A stretch of DNA of 64,000 nt from Bin5 sp965116395 (lineage in GTDB: Bacteria > Chloroflexota > Anaerolineae > Caldilineales > Caldilineaceae): positions 3,286,001 through 3,350,000 of the forward strand of contig OZ220684.1 of the NCBI GenBank assembly GCA_965116395.1, read 5' to 3'. A model generated the notes under the pieces. That model was not told the DNA's origin. It saw nothing but the letters and a program-made list of their open reading frames with translations, and did no database searches. Position 1 is the first letter of the stretch. Every line of letters starts with the position of its first letter. Shown in pieces: positions 35,663 to 44,958 of the stretch. A program made the position numbers and the translations under genes.

Positions 35663-35692
35663 TTGACGTGTCTGGCGGTCTTACTATACAAT
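35663..35692 (+). promoter_or_regulatory. Probable promoter TTGACG-N18-TACAAT
   Basis: TTGACG at 35663-35668 and TACAAT at 35687-35692 (or TATACA at 35685 with a 16-bp spacer) point toward the family-5 binding-protein gene, leaving a leader of about 240 nt. Confidence 0.5.
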
Positions 35693-35939
35693 CGTTTTTG
35701 GTTGTCGCCAACTGCCAAAAAAATACAGTTAGCTGACACCCATAAGGTGGCGCCGCTATCTTAGCACTGTCGTCAGCAAATTCACAACAGCAAAAAAAGC
35801 AGGTCGGTTGCCGCCGGGGACGCTGTCTGTGCCCTGTCGAATCGTCGACTGTTCCCCGCTACGCCAGGAATCGACGGTGAGACTTCCGGGCCATGGAAGC
35901 GACCCAATGCTGACGCGTCAAACAACAGGAGGGGGAGTC

Positions 35940-37523
35940 ATGGTTCGGAAAACGACTTGGAGATGGATGGCGTTGGTCCTCGTGTTGGCCATGGTGCTGG
36001 CGGGCTGTCAGCCGGTACAACCTGCTGGGTCAGGCGGCGACGCCGACATGGCCGGCGAAGAAGTAGTAATTGCCGTTGGCATCGAGCCGGTCAGTCTGGA
36101 CGCCTGGCGCTCCTTCGCCGGTACCGGCGGACCTGGCTTCCGTAACGCGATCGAACAACTCATCAACCGCGATTTCACCACCGGTGAGTTCGTCCCTATC
36201 CTGGCCACGTCCTGGGAGAGAACGAACGACACCACGATACGCTTCACGCTCCGTGAAGGCGTAACCTTCCACGATGGCTCGCCCTTCAACGCCGAAGCCG
36301 CCGCCGCCAGCATCAACCACACCTTCGACGCCGACAACGCCTTCGACCTGCTTGATTTCCTCGGCACAATGAGCGCAGCCGCCGTCGACGAATACACGCT
36401 GGACGTGTCGACGCCCGAGCCCGACCCGATTCTCCTCGGCAAGGTCGAGTGGGTGGGCATCTCATCCGCCAGGCAACTGGCCGAGGATCCCGACTCCTAC
36501 CATACCGAGATTATCGGCACCGGCCCGTACAAGTATGTCGAGTGGCGTAAAGGCGAGTCGATATCCTATGAGGCCAACCCGGACTGGTGGGGCCTTTCCA
36601 ACACCGCCGACGCACGCGGTGCGCAAACCTTCCAGAACATTACCGTTCGATTCCTGCAGGAGGATCAGGTGCGGTCCGCCGCCGTACAGGCCGGTGAGGT
36701 CGATCTGGCCCAGTTCGTAACGCCCGAGCAGTGCCAGTTGCTCGACGAGAGTGCTGACACCAGCTGCGTATCGGCCCCCAGCGTCGAAACAATCTTCATC
36801 CGCATGGATACCAATAGTCCCCTGCTGTCGGACCGCCGCGCGCGCCTCGCATTGCAGCTGGCGATTGACAAGGAAGCCATCGTCGATAGTATCCTCGGCG
36901 GCGCGGCCTCTGTCGCCAGCCAGATCGTAAACTCATCCGCCACCGGTCACGATCCCAGCCTGGATCCCTATCCATTTGACCCAGACCAGGCACGCGAGCT
37001 CCTGGCCGCCGCTGCCGCTGACGGCGTACCCGTCGATATGGAGATCACGCTTGGCGCCCGCCATGCCGTCTTCCCCAGAATAGACGAGGTGATTCAGGCC
37101 GTTGCCTCCATGCTCACCGATGTCGGTTTCAGCGTAACCACCACCTTCTACGATCCCGAAGGCTTCGGACAGGTGATGCTGATCAACATCAAGGACGTTC
37201 CCGTAGAGCGCAACTTCGTCGCCATCCATCTGCATGGCAATGAGATCATGGATTTCCACTCCTCCTACCGCTTCTACTACTCCTGCGAAGGCATTCTTTC
37301 CGTGTACTGCAACGAGGAAGCCGATGCCGTCTGGATGAAGGCGAATCCGTTGACAGGCGACGAGCGTGAAATGACGCTGCAGGAGCTCAGCCGGATCGTG
37401 CACGAGGACGTCGCTATCGGCTACATCGGCCACCTGGATCTTGCATACGGCGTCGGTAGCCGGATCAGTTGGGCGCCGCAGCTCGACCATCGCATTCTCG
37501 TCAAGGAGATGACGCTCAAATAG
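35940..37523 (+). CDS. ABC transporter substrate-binding lipoprotein, family 5, without linked permeases
   Basis: A 527-residue binding protein. The ATG at 35940 follows ACAGGAGGGGG. It has a Sec-type signal (no twin arginines): Arg/Lys/Trp at the N-terminus, a hydrophobic core and lipobox LAGC with Cys23. The family-5 motif appears as IRFTLREGVTFHDGSPFNAE. Four cysteines are present in the mature region (TSCVSA, YYSCEGILSVYC), more than usual. No permease or ATPase gene follows: the next genes encode a small membrane protein and a ferredoxin reductase. It may work with one of the Opp-type permease pairs elsewhere in the window. Confidence 0.9.
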   Translation: MVRKTTWRWMALVLVLAMVLAGCQPVQPAGSGGDADMAGEEVVIAVGIEPVSLDAWRSFAGTGGPGFRNAIEQLINRDFTTGEFVPILATSWERTNDTTIRFTLREGVTFHDGSPFNAEAAAASINHTFDADNAFDLLDFLGTMSAAAVDEYTLDVSTPEPDPILLGKVEWVGISSARQLAEDPDSYHTEIIGTGPYKYVEWRKGESISYEANPDWWGLSNTADARGAQTFQNITVRFLQEDQVRSAAVQAGEVDLAQFVTPEQCQLLDESADTSCVSAPSVETIFIRMDTNSPLLSDRRARLALQLAIDKEAIVDSILGGAASVASQIVNSSATGHDPSLDPYPFDPDQARELLAAAAADGVPVDMEITLGARHAVFPRIDEVIQAVASMLTDVGFSVTTTFYDPEGFGQVMLINIKDVPVERNFVAIHLHGNEIMDFHSSYRFYYSCEGILSVYCNEEADAVWMKANPLTGDEREMTLQELSRIVHEDVAIGYIGHLDLAYGVGSRISWAPQLDHRILVKEMTLK

Positions 37524-37598
37524 GCTCGTGTAAATCCCCCGTGGATCGCGGCCTTTTGCGAAAGCGGTTTCTGCTACTGTAGTATCTCGTTACATACC

Positions 37599-37659
37599 GA
37601 CCGCGGCGCTGCCGCCAGCGTCGCGGTCAATCTTTGCAACTGCCTGGGCCGGGCCCAGG
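37599..37659 (+). terminator. Two consecutive stem-loops after the family-5 binding-protein gene
   Basis: GACCGCGGCGCTG pairs with CAGCGTCGCGGTC (37599-37628, 13 bp including one G-U), followed by AATCTTT. Then comes CCTGGGCC-G-GGCCCAGG (37643-37659). The first has a weak T-run and is the likelier terminator. Confidence 0.55.
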
Positions 37660-37732
37660 CTAAGACTGGACCTTGAATTGTACAAGCGCTTACGGGTAAC
37701 CTCTGGAGCGCAGGATATAGTGGAGACTGACT

Positions 37733-37945
37733 ATGAAGGAAAGCAGCCGGACAGCCATGATCGTAGCGGGGATAATAGGAGGCGCGCTGCTGGGCGGCGT
37801 GTTTGCCTGGCTATCCAGCGCTCGCACCGAAGAGAGCGGCGAGACCGCCATCGAAGCCATCGGCCCCGCCGAATACTTCCAACTGGGCATCGGCGTTCTC
37901 ACTCTGGCGCGACAGTTTCAGTCTCTGCTTCAGCGAAAATTGTAA
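37733..37945 (+). CDS. Small single-pass membrane protein (70 aa), unknown function
   Basis: A predicted 70-residue protein with one N-terminal membrane segment (AMIVAGIIGGALLGGVFAWL, Gly-rich, with GxxxG-like spacing) and a short acidic then helical tail. GTGGAGA lies eight bases before the ATG, which supports translation. The overall look is that of YtxH-like small proteins, but I recognise no family. It is 56 bp before the ferredoxin reductase gene and may be co-transcribed. An AAGCGCTT palindrome lies upstream at about 37684-37691. Confidence 0.55.
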   Translation: MKESSRTAMIVAGIIGGALLGGVFAWLSSARTEESGETAIEAIGPAEYFQLGIGVLTLARQFQSLLQRKL

Positions 37946-38001
37946 AATTCGCCGCTGTATTGTAATTTGAACGCAGAATCCAGATACAAAGGAACATTGC
38001 G

Positions 38002-39477
38002 TTGACCCTGACAGCAAGACTCGGCAGTAGCAGCAGACCAGTTAAGATTGCAATCATCGGCGCAGGACCTTCCGGCTTCTACGCCGCCGGCGCCCTGTTG
38101 CGGCAAAAAGAGACCCACGTATCGATCGATCTCTTCGACCGGCTGCCCACCCCTTACGGCCTGGTGCGCTACGGCGTGGCCCCCGATCACCAGAAGATCA
38201 AGTCTGTCACCCGCATCTATGAACGCACCATGAAAGACAGACGCGTTCGCTACTTTGGCAATGTTGATCTCGGCTCCGACATCACGCACGCCGAGCTGAA
38301 GTCGCACTATGATCAGATCATCTACGCGGTTGGAGCCCAGTCCGATAAGAAGCTCGGCATCCCCGGCGAAGACCTGCAGGGAAGCTTCTCCGCCACCGAG
38401 TTTGTGGCCTGGTACAACGGCCATCCCGACTTTCGCCACTTTCAGTTCGATCTGAGCGTCGAAAGTGTCGCCGTGATCGGTGTCGGCAATGTTGCGATGG
38501 ATGTAACTCGCATCCTGGCCAAGTCGGTCGCTGAATTGGAGACAACTGACATCACCGACTACGCCCTGGAGGAGCTCCGGGAAAGCAATGTCAAGCGCAT
38601 TCACATCTTCGCCCGGCGAGGGCCGGTGCAGGCCAAATTCACCAATCCGGAGATTAAAGAGCTGGGTGAGCTGGAGATAGCCGACGTGATCGTCAACCCG
38701 GCCGACCTGGTCCTCGACGATGCCAGCCAGGCCGAGATGGAAGGAGATCGCACAGCCCGGCGCAACATGGAAACGTTGCACGACCTGGCAGAACGTGGGG
38801 CCACAGGCAAACCGAAGCAGATCATCTTCCACTTCCTGCGCTCGCCAACCGAAATTACCGGCTCCGGCGGCGCGGTCAGCGCAATGACGACCGAAAAGAA
38901 CGCGTTGCATGCTACCGAAACGGGCTATGTATCCTGCCGCGGCATCGGCTCTTACACTGAGTATGATGTAGGCCTGGTTTTCCGCTCGATTGGCTACCGA
39001 GGTATTCCGATCCCGGGAGTTCCGTTCTTTGATCGTTGGGGCATCATTCCCAACGAGAAGGGTCGGGTGACCGCCGAACATGGCGGCGCGGTCGTACCCG
39101 GCGAATACACCGTCGGCTGGGCCAAGCGCGGCCCTACCGGCGTAATCGGCACCAATAAGCCGGACGCCGGCGAAACAGTAAAATTGATGCTGGAGGATGT
39201 GAAAAACAACGCTGTCGCGTCATCTTCTGACGGCTCTGCCACACCCAATCATAGGGGCCTGCACACTGGAGGGGAACCACGCCCAGGTGACATCACTACC
39301 CTTCTGCAAAAAAGGGGCGTGGCCTTCGTTTCATTTGCCGACTGGCAGATCCTGGAGCAGATCGAGAATGAACGGGGTGCGCTGCGGGGACAACCGCGGG
39401 CGAAAATCACCGACGTCGACGAGATGCTCCGCTTGATTCAGTCCGCCAAAAAAGAAGCGGCGGCACTGCCCTCATAG
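38002..39477 (+). CDS. fprA: Ferredoxin/adrenodoxin-NADP+ reductase, FprA type
   Basis: A 491-residue flavoprotein of the adrenodoxin reductase family, transferring electrons between NADPH and ferredoxin in the cytoplasm. The FAD-binding motif is IIGAGPSGFYAAGALL near residue 20, followed by TPYGLVRYGVAPDH. The NADP site is VIGVGNVAMDVTRIL with the ribose-phosphate-recognising FARRGP further on. GWAKRGPTGVIGTNK is the diagnostic C-terminal motif. The start is TTG at 38002 with AAAGGAAC upstream. About 60 residues at the C-terminus go beyond the core but are usual in this subfamily. No ferredoxin gene is adjacent. Confidence 0.92.
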   Translation: MTLTARLGSSSRPVKIAIIGAGPSGFYAAGALLRQKETHVSIDLFDRLPTPYGLVRYGVAPDHQKIKSVTRIYERTMKDRRVRYFGNVDLGSDITHAELKSHYDQIIYAVGAQSDKKLGIPGEDLQGSFSATEFVAWYNGHPDFRHFQFDLSVESVAVIGVGNVAMDVTRILAKSVAELETTDITDYALEELRESNVKRIHIFARRGPVQAKFTNPEIKELGELEIADVIVNPADLVLDDASQAEMEGDRTARRNMETLHDLAERGATGKPKQIIFHFLRSPTEITGSGGAVSAMTTEKNALHATETGYVSCRGIGSYTEYDVGLVFRSIGYRGIPIPGVPFFDRWGIIPNEKGRVTAEHGGAVVPGEYTVGWAKRGPTGVIGTNKPDAGETVKLMLEDVKNNAVASSSDGSATPNHRGLHTGGEPRPGDITTLLQKRGVAFVSFADWQILEQIENERGALRGQPRAKITDVDEMLRLIQSAKKEAAALPS

Positions 39478-39484
39478 CGCACTG

Positions 39485-39514
39485 CCCACAGCGCCTTTCA
39501 ACCACGACTGTGGG
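39485..39514. terminator. Weak stem-loop between convergent genes
   Basis: CCCACAG (39485-39491) and CTGTGGG (39508-39514) form a 7-bp stem between the fprA stop and the convergent nitrilase-like gene. T-runs are poor, so termination is only suggested. Confidence 0.35.
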
Positions 39515-39539
39515 TCCCGCTTTCAACCACTAACAGTCC

Positions 39540-41015
39540 TCAACCGGTCTCTTCCCTGTCGTCTTCAGACCTCGGTTCGAGGAGCGCATCCATCTCCTGC
39601 GTCTCCTCTTCGCCTTCCCCACCTTCGGCCTGATTTCCCTCCGCCTGATTGGTCGGAATCTCACCGAGTTCTGCGTTGCCCGCATTCACCTCTACTTCCG
39701 GTTCTGCAAGCGTATGAGACTCATCAGATCCCGACGTTTCATCAATCTCCCACGCATCTGATTCGGGCGTCAAACTAACCGGAACATGGGCAGGCAAGGA
39801 GGCTTTGACCTCTTCATCACTACCATCTCCCCAGTAGGAAGTGACCGAAGCCAGCACCGGCAGATCATCCAGACTGAGAATTGACTTCGTTCTCTTTAGC
39901 ACTGCGATCCTCTCTTCCTCGGCAACCAAGCGCTCTTGGGGCTCAGGTTCCTGTATTTCGGGTGCCGCCAGGAGCGCTTCAGGCCCTTCAGGCAACTGAT
40001 TCATCTTCTTGTAAAGCTGCGCCAGCGCCGGGCCGACCGCATCCAGGGGAAGGTGGCTTCGCACCGGCGTGTCTGACGTCTCCCACAACTCGGCCAGCGC
40101 CTCAAAATCCCACACTGCAGATAGCACACTCTCTGTGCGAGAATTCGACGCCTCTACCAAAATGCCGCTTGCGCGCGGGGTAAGTTCCTGTGGAGCCAGC
40201 ACCGACGAGCGGCCCACGAAAGCGTCTCGCTGCCGTCGGCTGAACTCGTTATGGCCGACAAGAAAGCTGATAGCGGCGAACAGCTGGTTGTCCTGCATTC
40301 GCGCCAGCATCCCCGCCCGCAGCTTTTCGTACAGGACCCGATCGGTAGCCGCGCCCTGGGCGACAAGAAGCTCCGCACCCTGGTATGCCAGCAGCCGCCC
40401 TACTTCCGGGTAGAGCAAGTCGCCGCCCAGCATCAGCCCGATCTGCCCGACCGGCGTCGGAATTACGTTCCACTCGTGGCCGCTCTGGGCCAGATCCTCG
40501 TCTTCAGGATGCAGCACCCGTTTGGCCTGGTAGCCCAGCCGCTCACCGCCAGGCCCATAGACCACCGCCAAATTGCGCAGCACCCCGTCCAGAGGGTCCG
40601 GCAGATAGGCGCTCGGCGCAACCAGGGTTACATCAAATTCCCGCGCCAGCTCTCCAAAAACCCCGTCATAGGCATCCCACACCATCTCTGGCTGCGTCGT
40701 CAACAGCGCGCCCGCCATCTGGCGAAAGTCGGAATTCAGCCACCCCGCAAGCGCGCCCGAAACGCCGCCGCTGACCTTTTGCCACAGGCCTGTCTGCCGC
40801 CGCCGCGCCAAATCTGCCCGCTTGAGCAGATTCGCCTGAAAGCCGCCGAGAAGCGGCGGGATCACCATCACGCCGGCCAGTTCAGGGAATACCACCAGCC
40901 GCGCCCTTTTGTTCTCCGCAGCCCGCATGAACCGGCGTAAATCGTCCCGGTACTCGTCCAGCGTCTGCGGCAGCCGCATCTTCTGCTGGATACAGGCGAC
41001 AACGAGCGTTTTCAT
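39540..41015 (-). CDS. Nitrilase-superfamily protein lacking the catalytic cysteine, with acidic C-terminal tail
   Basis: A 491-residue protein. The first 300 residues have the carbon-nitrogen hydrolase fold: Glu45 (VVFPELAG) and Lys165 (YQAKRVLHPEDE) of the Glu-Lys-Cys triad are present. The nucleophile segment, usually I-C-Y-D-x-x-F-P-E, reads MLGGDLLYPE, so cysteine is replaced by Gly197. Amidase activity is therefore not expected. Residues from about 350 on are a Glu/Pro/Ala-rich, probably disordered tail. The ATG at 41015 is chosen because the protein then begins KTLVVACIQQ. It is the last gene of the 46825-39540 cluster, 54 bp after a dehydrogenase gene. Confidence 0.75.
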   Translation of the reverse strand: MKTLVVACIQQKMRLPQTLDEYRDDLRRFMRAAENKRARLVVFPELAGVMVIPPLLGGFQANLLKRADLARRRQTGLWQKVSGGVSGALAGWLNSDFRQMAGALLTTQPEMVWDAYDGVFGELAREFDVTLVAPSAYLPDPLDGVLRNLAVVYGPGGERLGYQAKRVLHPEDEDLAQSGHEWNVIPTPVGQIGLMLGGDLLYPEVGRLLAYQGAELLVAQGAATDRVLYEKLRAGMLARMQDNQLFAAISFLVGHNEFSRRQRDAFVGRSSVLAPQELTPRASGILVEASNSRTESVLSAVWDFEALAELWETSDTPVRSHLPLDAVGPALAQLYKKMNQLPEGPEALLAAPEIQEPEPQERLVAEEERIAVLKRTKSILSLDDLPVLASVTSYWGDGSDEEVKASLPAHVPVSLTPESDAWEIDETSGSDESHTLAEPEVEVNAGNAELGEIPTNQAEGNQAEGGEGEEETQEMDALLEPRSEDDREETG

Positions 41016-41069
41016 CGGAGCTGCACTGTCCGTTCCCCTACTACGCAATACGAAACACGCATTACGATA

Positions 41070-42137
41070 CTATCCCTTATACGCCCCGATAATGTCAATG
41101 ATCAATCCCACATCCTTGCGCGCATGCTCCAGAGACGTGCGTGACGCCTTGCCGTTGACAATGCAGTCGTGGAAATGGCGCAACTCTTGCACAAAAGCGC
41201 TGTCCCAGTCGATATACGGTTCGCTGCGATATGTGGTGCCCTGGCTGTCGATCCCCTGGATCGACACCGTAGACAGGATCCCCCGTGAAAAGCCGGTCGG
41301 GTAGGACACGATTACGCGCTTTTCGTCGCCGTAGATCTCCAACGTCTCCTTGAAATCCCACAGATCGGGCAGATCGATCCACGTGCCCAGGCAGCGGGCT
41401 CCGTTCTCGTATACCAATGTGAATGTAACCGCGCGTCCCTCCTGCCAGATCTCCGTATGCGTCACCTCGACCGGCAGGCCCATGATCTCGCGCAAGCCAT
41501 ACAGATCGTGGATCATACTGCCCGCCAGCAAATGGAAGGCGCGCTCCACGTGGGGGGCCACGTCGCCGATAGCCTGCTGTCGCGCGGCCTGCCGCCCCGC
41601 AATCGCGCTATCCATCGCCCCCTCCGGCAGATCGCCAAAACTGCGCACGTCGAACTGTTGCAGGTGCAACGCGTTGTCCGGGTGCATATGATTGATCTGC
41701 ACAAAGCGCACATCCATGTCGGCCGCTTCCTGCTTGGCCCGCACAAATGCTGGGTCATAGACTTTCATATAACCCGCTTGACCCACCTTACCGGCTCGCT
41801 TGCACGCCTCGATCATTTCGTCGCATTCCTGCAAAGAAAAGCAGACCGGTTTTTCTACAAACGCGTGCTTACCCGCATCGAAGGCATCAACGGCCACACC
41901 TTTTTTCGGGTCCGTCTGGCACAGTATCACGGCCTCCACATCACTCGCCAGCAGATCGCGATAGTCGGTAAAGTGCTGGGGCACGTGAAAACGGTTAGCC
42001 ACATACTGGGCCGCGCCGGCCGACACGTCGCAGACCGCCGTCACTTCGAACTCATCCTGCAATTCCTTCAAATTGGGCATATGATGGACCTGGGCGATAG
42101 CCCCGCATCCGATGACGCCAATCTTCACTCGTCTCAC
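41070..42137 (-). CDS. Gfo/Idh/MocA-family NAD(P)-dependent oxidoreductase
   Basis: A 355-residue dehydrogenase. The Rossmann motif is IGVIGCGAIAQVHHMP; the catalytic EKP motif is intact (FVEKPVCFS), and the C-terminal domain follows. The start is GTG at 42137 with GGAG eight bases upstream. It lies 57 bp after the cupin gene. It is clearly different from the dehydrogenase at 25274: here EKP is canonical. Likely substrate is a sugar, sugar acid or inositol from the linked Opp-type importer. Confidence 0.87.
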   Translation of the reverse strand: MRRVKIGVIGCGAIAQVHHMPNLKELQDEFEVTAVCDVSAGAAQYVANRFHVPQHFTDYRDLLASDVEAVILCQTDPKKGVAVDAFDAGKHAFVEKPVCFSLQECDEMIEACKRAGKVGQAGYMKVYDPAFVRAKQEAADMDVRFVQINHMHPDNALHLQQFDVRSFGDLPEGAMDSAIAGRQAARQQAIGDVAPHVERAFHLLAGSMIHDLYGLREIMGLPVEVTHTEIWQEGRAVTFTLVYENGARCLGTWIDLPDLWDFKETLEIYGDEKRVIVSYPTGFSRGILSTVSIQGIDSQGTTYRSEPYIDWDSAFVQELRHFHDCIVNGKASRTSLEHARKDVGLIIDIIGAYKG

Positions 42138-42194
42138 TTTCTTTTCTCCGGTCGCTGGTCGATGGCTGACGGTGGGTAGGTAGGTGAAGGACTG

Positions 42195-42845
42195 TTATGG
42201 ACCGGTATAATCCGTGTCCACAGTGCGCGAGGTAAAGCTGTTCCAGACATCCGCCAGAGCGAAGCCGCTGCGGTAGGCCGGGTAAAGAGATGCCCACATT
42301 GCATCGCGGGCTGCATGGGCCGCGGCCTCATCCCCTGCCGCGCGCGCCGCCTTAAAGGCTGCAATCTGCTCCCGCTGGGTCTGTGTATTCGTTTCGACCG
42401 CAGACAACCATGCTTCCGCTGCGGCCAACTGCTGATCAAGAATCTCGTCAGTCGGAGTCGTCCGATCCGGCTCTACGTCGTATGAGGTATTCAACGCAAA
42501 ACGAGGCGGCTTCTTTGTACCGTCTTCATTCCAGTAGGTATGGGTCGGCTGAATGTGCGGCGTCACTGACAGGTACATGATGACCGGCTCGTCCCCCACA
42601 TTGCGCACCTGGTGGTCCTCATCGGTAAGCGCGATGCAGAGCTGGCCCGGCCCCAAAACCTCGGCATGACCCTCGATTGTGAACTCCGCCTGCCCTTGCA
42701 ATATGAGAAAAATCTCATGGCCCAGATCATGGGTATGAATCTGCGCCGTATGGCCTACGTCGAACTGCAAAAAGCGAGCCCGGATCTCCGGCGTTGTCAG
42801 CACGTTACGTATGTCTTTATGAAAGTCCAGAACCTGAAAGGGCAC
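42195..42845 (-). CDS. Cupin-domain protein
   Basis: A 216-residue protein with a single cupin barrel. Motif one is HTHDLGHEIFLILQGQ, with the His-His-Glu metal set; motif two follows around GPGQLCIALTDEDHQVRN. The C-terminal 100 residues are helical and Ala-rich and match no domain I know. The start is GTG at 42845, supported by AAGGAGAG. It lies 100 bp after OppC in the same direction. It could be a sugar isomerase, dioxygenase or ligand-binding protein of the pathway. Confidence 0.72.
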   Translation of the reverse strand: MPFQVLDFHKDIRNVLTTPEIRARFLQFDVGHTAQIHTHDLGHEIFLILQGQAEFTIEGHAEVLGPGQLCIALTDEDHQVRNVGDEPVIMYLSVTPHIQPTHTYWNEDGTKKPPRFALNTSYDVEPDRTTPTDEILDQQLAAAEAWLSAVETNTQTQREQIAAFKAARAAGDEAAAHAARDAMWASLYPAYRSGFALADVWNSFTSRTVDTDYTGP

Positions 42846-42945
42846 AGCTCTCTCCTTGTTCGTTTTTCGCTATCAGTTAGCGGCTCAACTATTCGCTGCA
42901 AACGGGAACTGCCGGGAAGACACTGCAAGCAACTGGACGGCCTCC

Positions 42946-43875
42946 TTAATCTATCCGCCGCCGCAGCTTCGGGTCGAGGAAATCTCTGAACGCGTCGCCA
43001 AAGAGATTGGCGGCCATGATCGCAAATGTGATCGCCAGGCCAGGGAAGATAACAAGCCACCAGGGAGGACGAAACGCGGCTGCCAGCACGCCGCCCAGCA
43101 TATTGCCCCAACTCGGCGCCGGCGGCGGAATGCCCATCCCCAGAAAACTCAGTGCCGACTCGGCGAAAATGGCGCCTCCCAGATGCAGTGTCGCCACCAC
43201 CAGGATCGGCGCAACCGCCTGCGGCGCAACATGGCGCACCATGATCCGGATATTCGACGCCCCATTTACCATGGCGGCCTCGACATAGGAGGTCTCCTTG
43301 ATCGAGAGCACCACCGCGCGCGTGATGCGCGTGGCCGAGGGAATGCTCGTTACCGAAATGGCAACGATTACGGTAAACAGTCCCGCCCCCAGGACGACAA
43401 GCAGCAATAGCGCCAATATCAGACCGGGAAAGGACATCAGCACATCCACAACGCGCTGGCTGATTAGATCAAATCGCCGGCCCATATAGCCGCTGGCAAC
43501 GCCCCACACAAAGCCGATCAGGTCCCCAATGACGACGGACGTGATACTCACGATCAGCGTAATGCGCGTCCCGAATATGATTCTACTCAGAAGGTCCCGA
43601 CCCAACTGATCGGTGCCCAGAATGTGCTCCGCGGTCGGCGCGGCGCGTATGGCGCTGTAGTCGGCTTCCAGCGGATCGAAAGGGGAGAGAAGAGGCGCAA
43701 AGACCGCCAGGATGAACATCAGCACCCAGACGCCCACGGCGAACATCCCGATCGGCGAGGACTTCGTAAAGCGTCTTACCGCGCCACTGAAACGCAGCAA
43801 AACATTGGGGCGCTGGCCCTCAATATCGAGAACAATACCTTCGGAATCGGCAGGCGGTGCGCTCGTCATAGCCAT
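42946..43875 (-). CDS. Opp/Dpp-type ABC permease, OppC-like
   Basis: A 309-residue inner-membrane protein with the OppC motif ILGTDQLGRDLLSRIIFGTR, the coupling loop EAAMVNGASNIRIMVRHVAP and the ending FGDAFRDFLDPKLRRRID. Unlike the OppC at 17308 it has no large insert before LGTD. The ATG at 43875 follows TGAGGAAG. It pairs with the OppB gene 88 bp upstream. Confidence 0.9.
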   Translation of the reverse strand: MAMTSAPPADSEGIVLDIEGQRPNVLLRFSGAVRRFTKSSPIGMFAVGVWVLMFILAVFAPLLSPFDPLEADYSAIRAAPTAEHILGTDQLGRDLLSRIIFGTRITLIVSITSVVIGDLIGFVWGVASGYMGRRFDLISQRVVDVLMSFPGLILALLLLVVLGAGLFTVIVAISVTSIPSATRITRAVVLSIKETSYVEAAMVNGASNIRIMVRHVAPQAVAPILVVATLHLGGAIFAESALSFLGMGIPPPAPSWGNMLGGVLAAAFRPPWWLVIFPGLAITFAIMAANLFGDAFRDFLDPKLRRRID

Positions 43876-43963
43876 TTCGGCTTCCTCAATGGGTGCATAG
43901 CGGCATGTACTCAGAAGGCCGCGGCCATTGTAAACGCCGCCGCCGACCACAACGCCCTATCCA

Positions 43964-44923
43964 CTATTCGTAGCGAATGCGGGGATCGAGAAACGCGTAA
44001 CTCAGGTCAACAAGAAGATTGATAATGACGTAAATCAAACCATACAGCAGAACGAGGTTCTGGATCATCATCCAGTCCCGCTCAGTCATACCCTGCACCA
44101 GCAGCTTTCCAAGGCCCGGTACCGCAAACGCGGTCTCGACCGAAACCGCGCCGCCCAGCAGCCCGCCCAACGCCAACCCGGTCGTGGTTACGACCGGAAG
44201 TAATGCATTCTTGAAGACATGGCGCCAAACCACCATGGTCTCCCGCAGACCCTTGGCCCGCGCCGTGCGAATATAATCTTCGAACAGCACTTCAAGCGCC
44301 GCCGACCGCGCCATGCGCGCCGTCGACGCCGACAGCCCCAATCCCAGCGCCAGCGCCGGCAACACTGTCATCGAGAGATTGCCTAACGGGTCCTCCCATA
44401 GCTGAATAATCGTGATCGGAGGCCGCCACGTAAACACGAGTACGGTGAAAAGTATGATCAGCAGCCCCAGCCAGTAGCTCGGCACTGCAATAAAGACCGT
44501 GATACCAATGCGCGAAAGATGGTCCATCATCGTATTCCGCCACATCGCGCTGAGCATCCCGATCGGCACCCCGATCAGCCAGGATAACAGTACTGCCATG
44601 ACCGCAATCTGCGCCGAAATCGGGCCCCGCCGCAGGATCATGCCGCTGATCGGCTCCTTATTCCAGAATGAAGAACCCATATCTCCGCTGATCACCTGCC
44701 TCATCCAATCCAGGTACTGAATGTAATAAGGCTGATCAAGTCCCAGGCTGGCGCGCACCGCCTGCAGCTCCTCTTCACTCAGAACATATATCCCGTCCGA
44801 CTCCGACACGATCAACTGTAGCGGATCGCCGGGAATCACCCGCATCGCCAAAAAAATCAAAACCGTCACGCCGAATATGGTCGGGATGGCAATGAGTATG
44901 CGGTTAAGAATATATTTCGACAT
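43964..44923 (-). CDS. Opp/Dpp-type ABC permease, OppB-like
   Basis: A 319-residue OppB-type permease: KYILNRILIAIPTIFGVTVL, then RVIPGDPLQ, the coupling loop RTARAKGLRETMVVWRHVFK and the ending VDLSYAFLDPRIRYE. The start could be the ATG at 44923 or a GTG at 44953; neither has a clear ribosome site. It follows the family-5 binding-protein gene across a GC-rich stem-loop. No ATPase gene exists in this cluster. Confidence 0.9.
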   Translation of the reverse strand: MSKYILNRILIAIPTIFGVTVLIFLAMRVIPGDPLQLIVSESDGIYVLSEEELQAVRASLGLDQPYYIQYLDWMRQVISGDMGSSFWNKEPISGMILRRGPISAQIAVMAVLLSWLIGVPIGMLSAMWRNTMMDHLSRIGITVFIAVPSYWLGLLIILFTVLVFTWRPPITIIQLWEDPLGNLSMTVLPALALGLGLSASTARMARSAALEVLFEDYIRTARAKGLRETMVVWRHVFKNALLPVVTTTGLALGGLLGGAVSVETAFAVPGLGKLLVQGMTERDWMMIQNLVLLYGLIYVIINLLVDLSYAFLDPRIRYE

Positions 44924-44958
44924 GAGCGGTGGGAAAGAGTCTGCGAACTTCACGGAAT

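Larger units (their letters stand above)
35248..35939. other. 692-bp divergent intergenic region
   Basis: It separates the minus-strand cluster from the plus-strand binding-protein gene. It contains the two promoter candidates listed and a perfect 12-bp palindrome TTAGGCGCCTAA at 35369-35380 that could be an operator. I see no gene; short open frames lack ribosome sites. Confidence 0.5.

Noticed and set aside
37680..37695. LacI-type operator-like palindrome (AAGCGCTT core) before the small membrane protein
   Set aside because: Symmetry is short and no clear promoter overlaps it; no LacI-family gene is in the window.
37930..39081. Open frame of 383 codons on the minus strand
   Set aside because: Antisense to the clear fprA gene; composition is that of a shadow frame.
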